From the NCBI GenBank assembly GCA_002392645.1, contig DGHL01000063.1, forward strand, positions 1 through 5,315: 5,315 nt of DNA. Direction: 5' to 3'. The notes beneath the pieces are model-generated. The model was not told the origin of the DNA, made no database searches, and worked only from the letters and a program-made list of their open reading frames with translations. Shown here piece by piece: positions 5,314 through 5,315 of the stretch (position 1 is the first letter of the stretch; each line of letters begins with the position of its first letter). The translations under genes and the position numbers were made by a program. The DNA comes from Prevotellaceae bacterium UBA3849. GTDB taxonomy: Bacteria > Bacteroidota > Bacteroidia > Bacteroidales > Bacteroidaceae.

Positions 5314-5315
5314 AA

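Overview
The window looks like chromosomal DNA from a Bacteroidota organism, most likely Prevotella or a close relative (order Bacteroidales). Three things point there. The promoter-like sites fit the Bacteroidetes -7 consensus TAnnTTTG rather than TATAAT. Start codons lack clear Shine-Dalgarno sites. The gene set includes a Reg_prop/Y_Y_Y sensor protein fused to an AraC DNA-binding domain, an AmpG-like permease of the Bacteroidetes type and tandem secreted FKBP proline isomerases. The genus is inferred; no search was run.

Layout, left to right. Positions 1-1011 (+) hold the 3' end of one FKBP-type peptidyl-prolyl isomerase and, after a 1-nt gap, a complete second one with a signal peptide, evidently one operon for periplasmic protein folding. 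A strong hairpin at 1022-1050, with A/T tracts on both sides, separates this operon from the convergent (-) gene and can serve as terminator for both. Positions 1057-2319 (-) encode a 12-helix MFS permease of the AmpG type. Positions 2388-4712 (-) encode a 774-residue membrane-anchored regulator with a periplasmic beta-propeller sensor, a Y_Y_Y domain, one membrane helix and a cytoplasmic AraC-type HTH. It lacks the kinase and receiver domains of a true hybrid two-component system. Each (-) gene has its own -7 site, and the permease promoter overlaps the end of the regulator gene.

Positions 4713-5315 contain no convincing protein gene but are full of small structures. Divergent from the regulator lies a (+) TACCTTTG promoter element followed about 60 nt later by a strong intrinsic terminator with a GUGA tetraloop, so a small RNA of about 90 nt is predicted. 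Next come four TGACTA motifs, a 21-bp tandem repeat of about four and a half units, a perfect 16-bp palindrome and a hairpin-rich, seemingly GC-richer block running to the right edge. The last three look like an interspersed repeat element rather than a gene.

The regulator and permease may be co-expressed, but nothing here proves that the regulator controls the permease or the small RNA. The most interesting items are the kinase-less sensor-regulator, the predicted small RNA divergent from it, and the composite repeat at the right edge.
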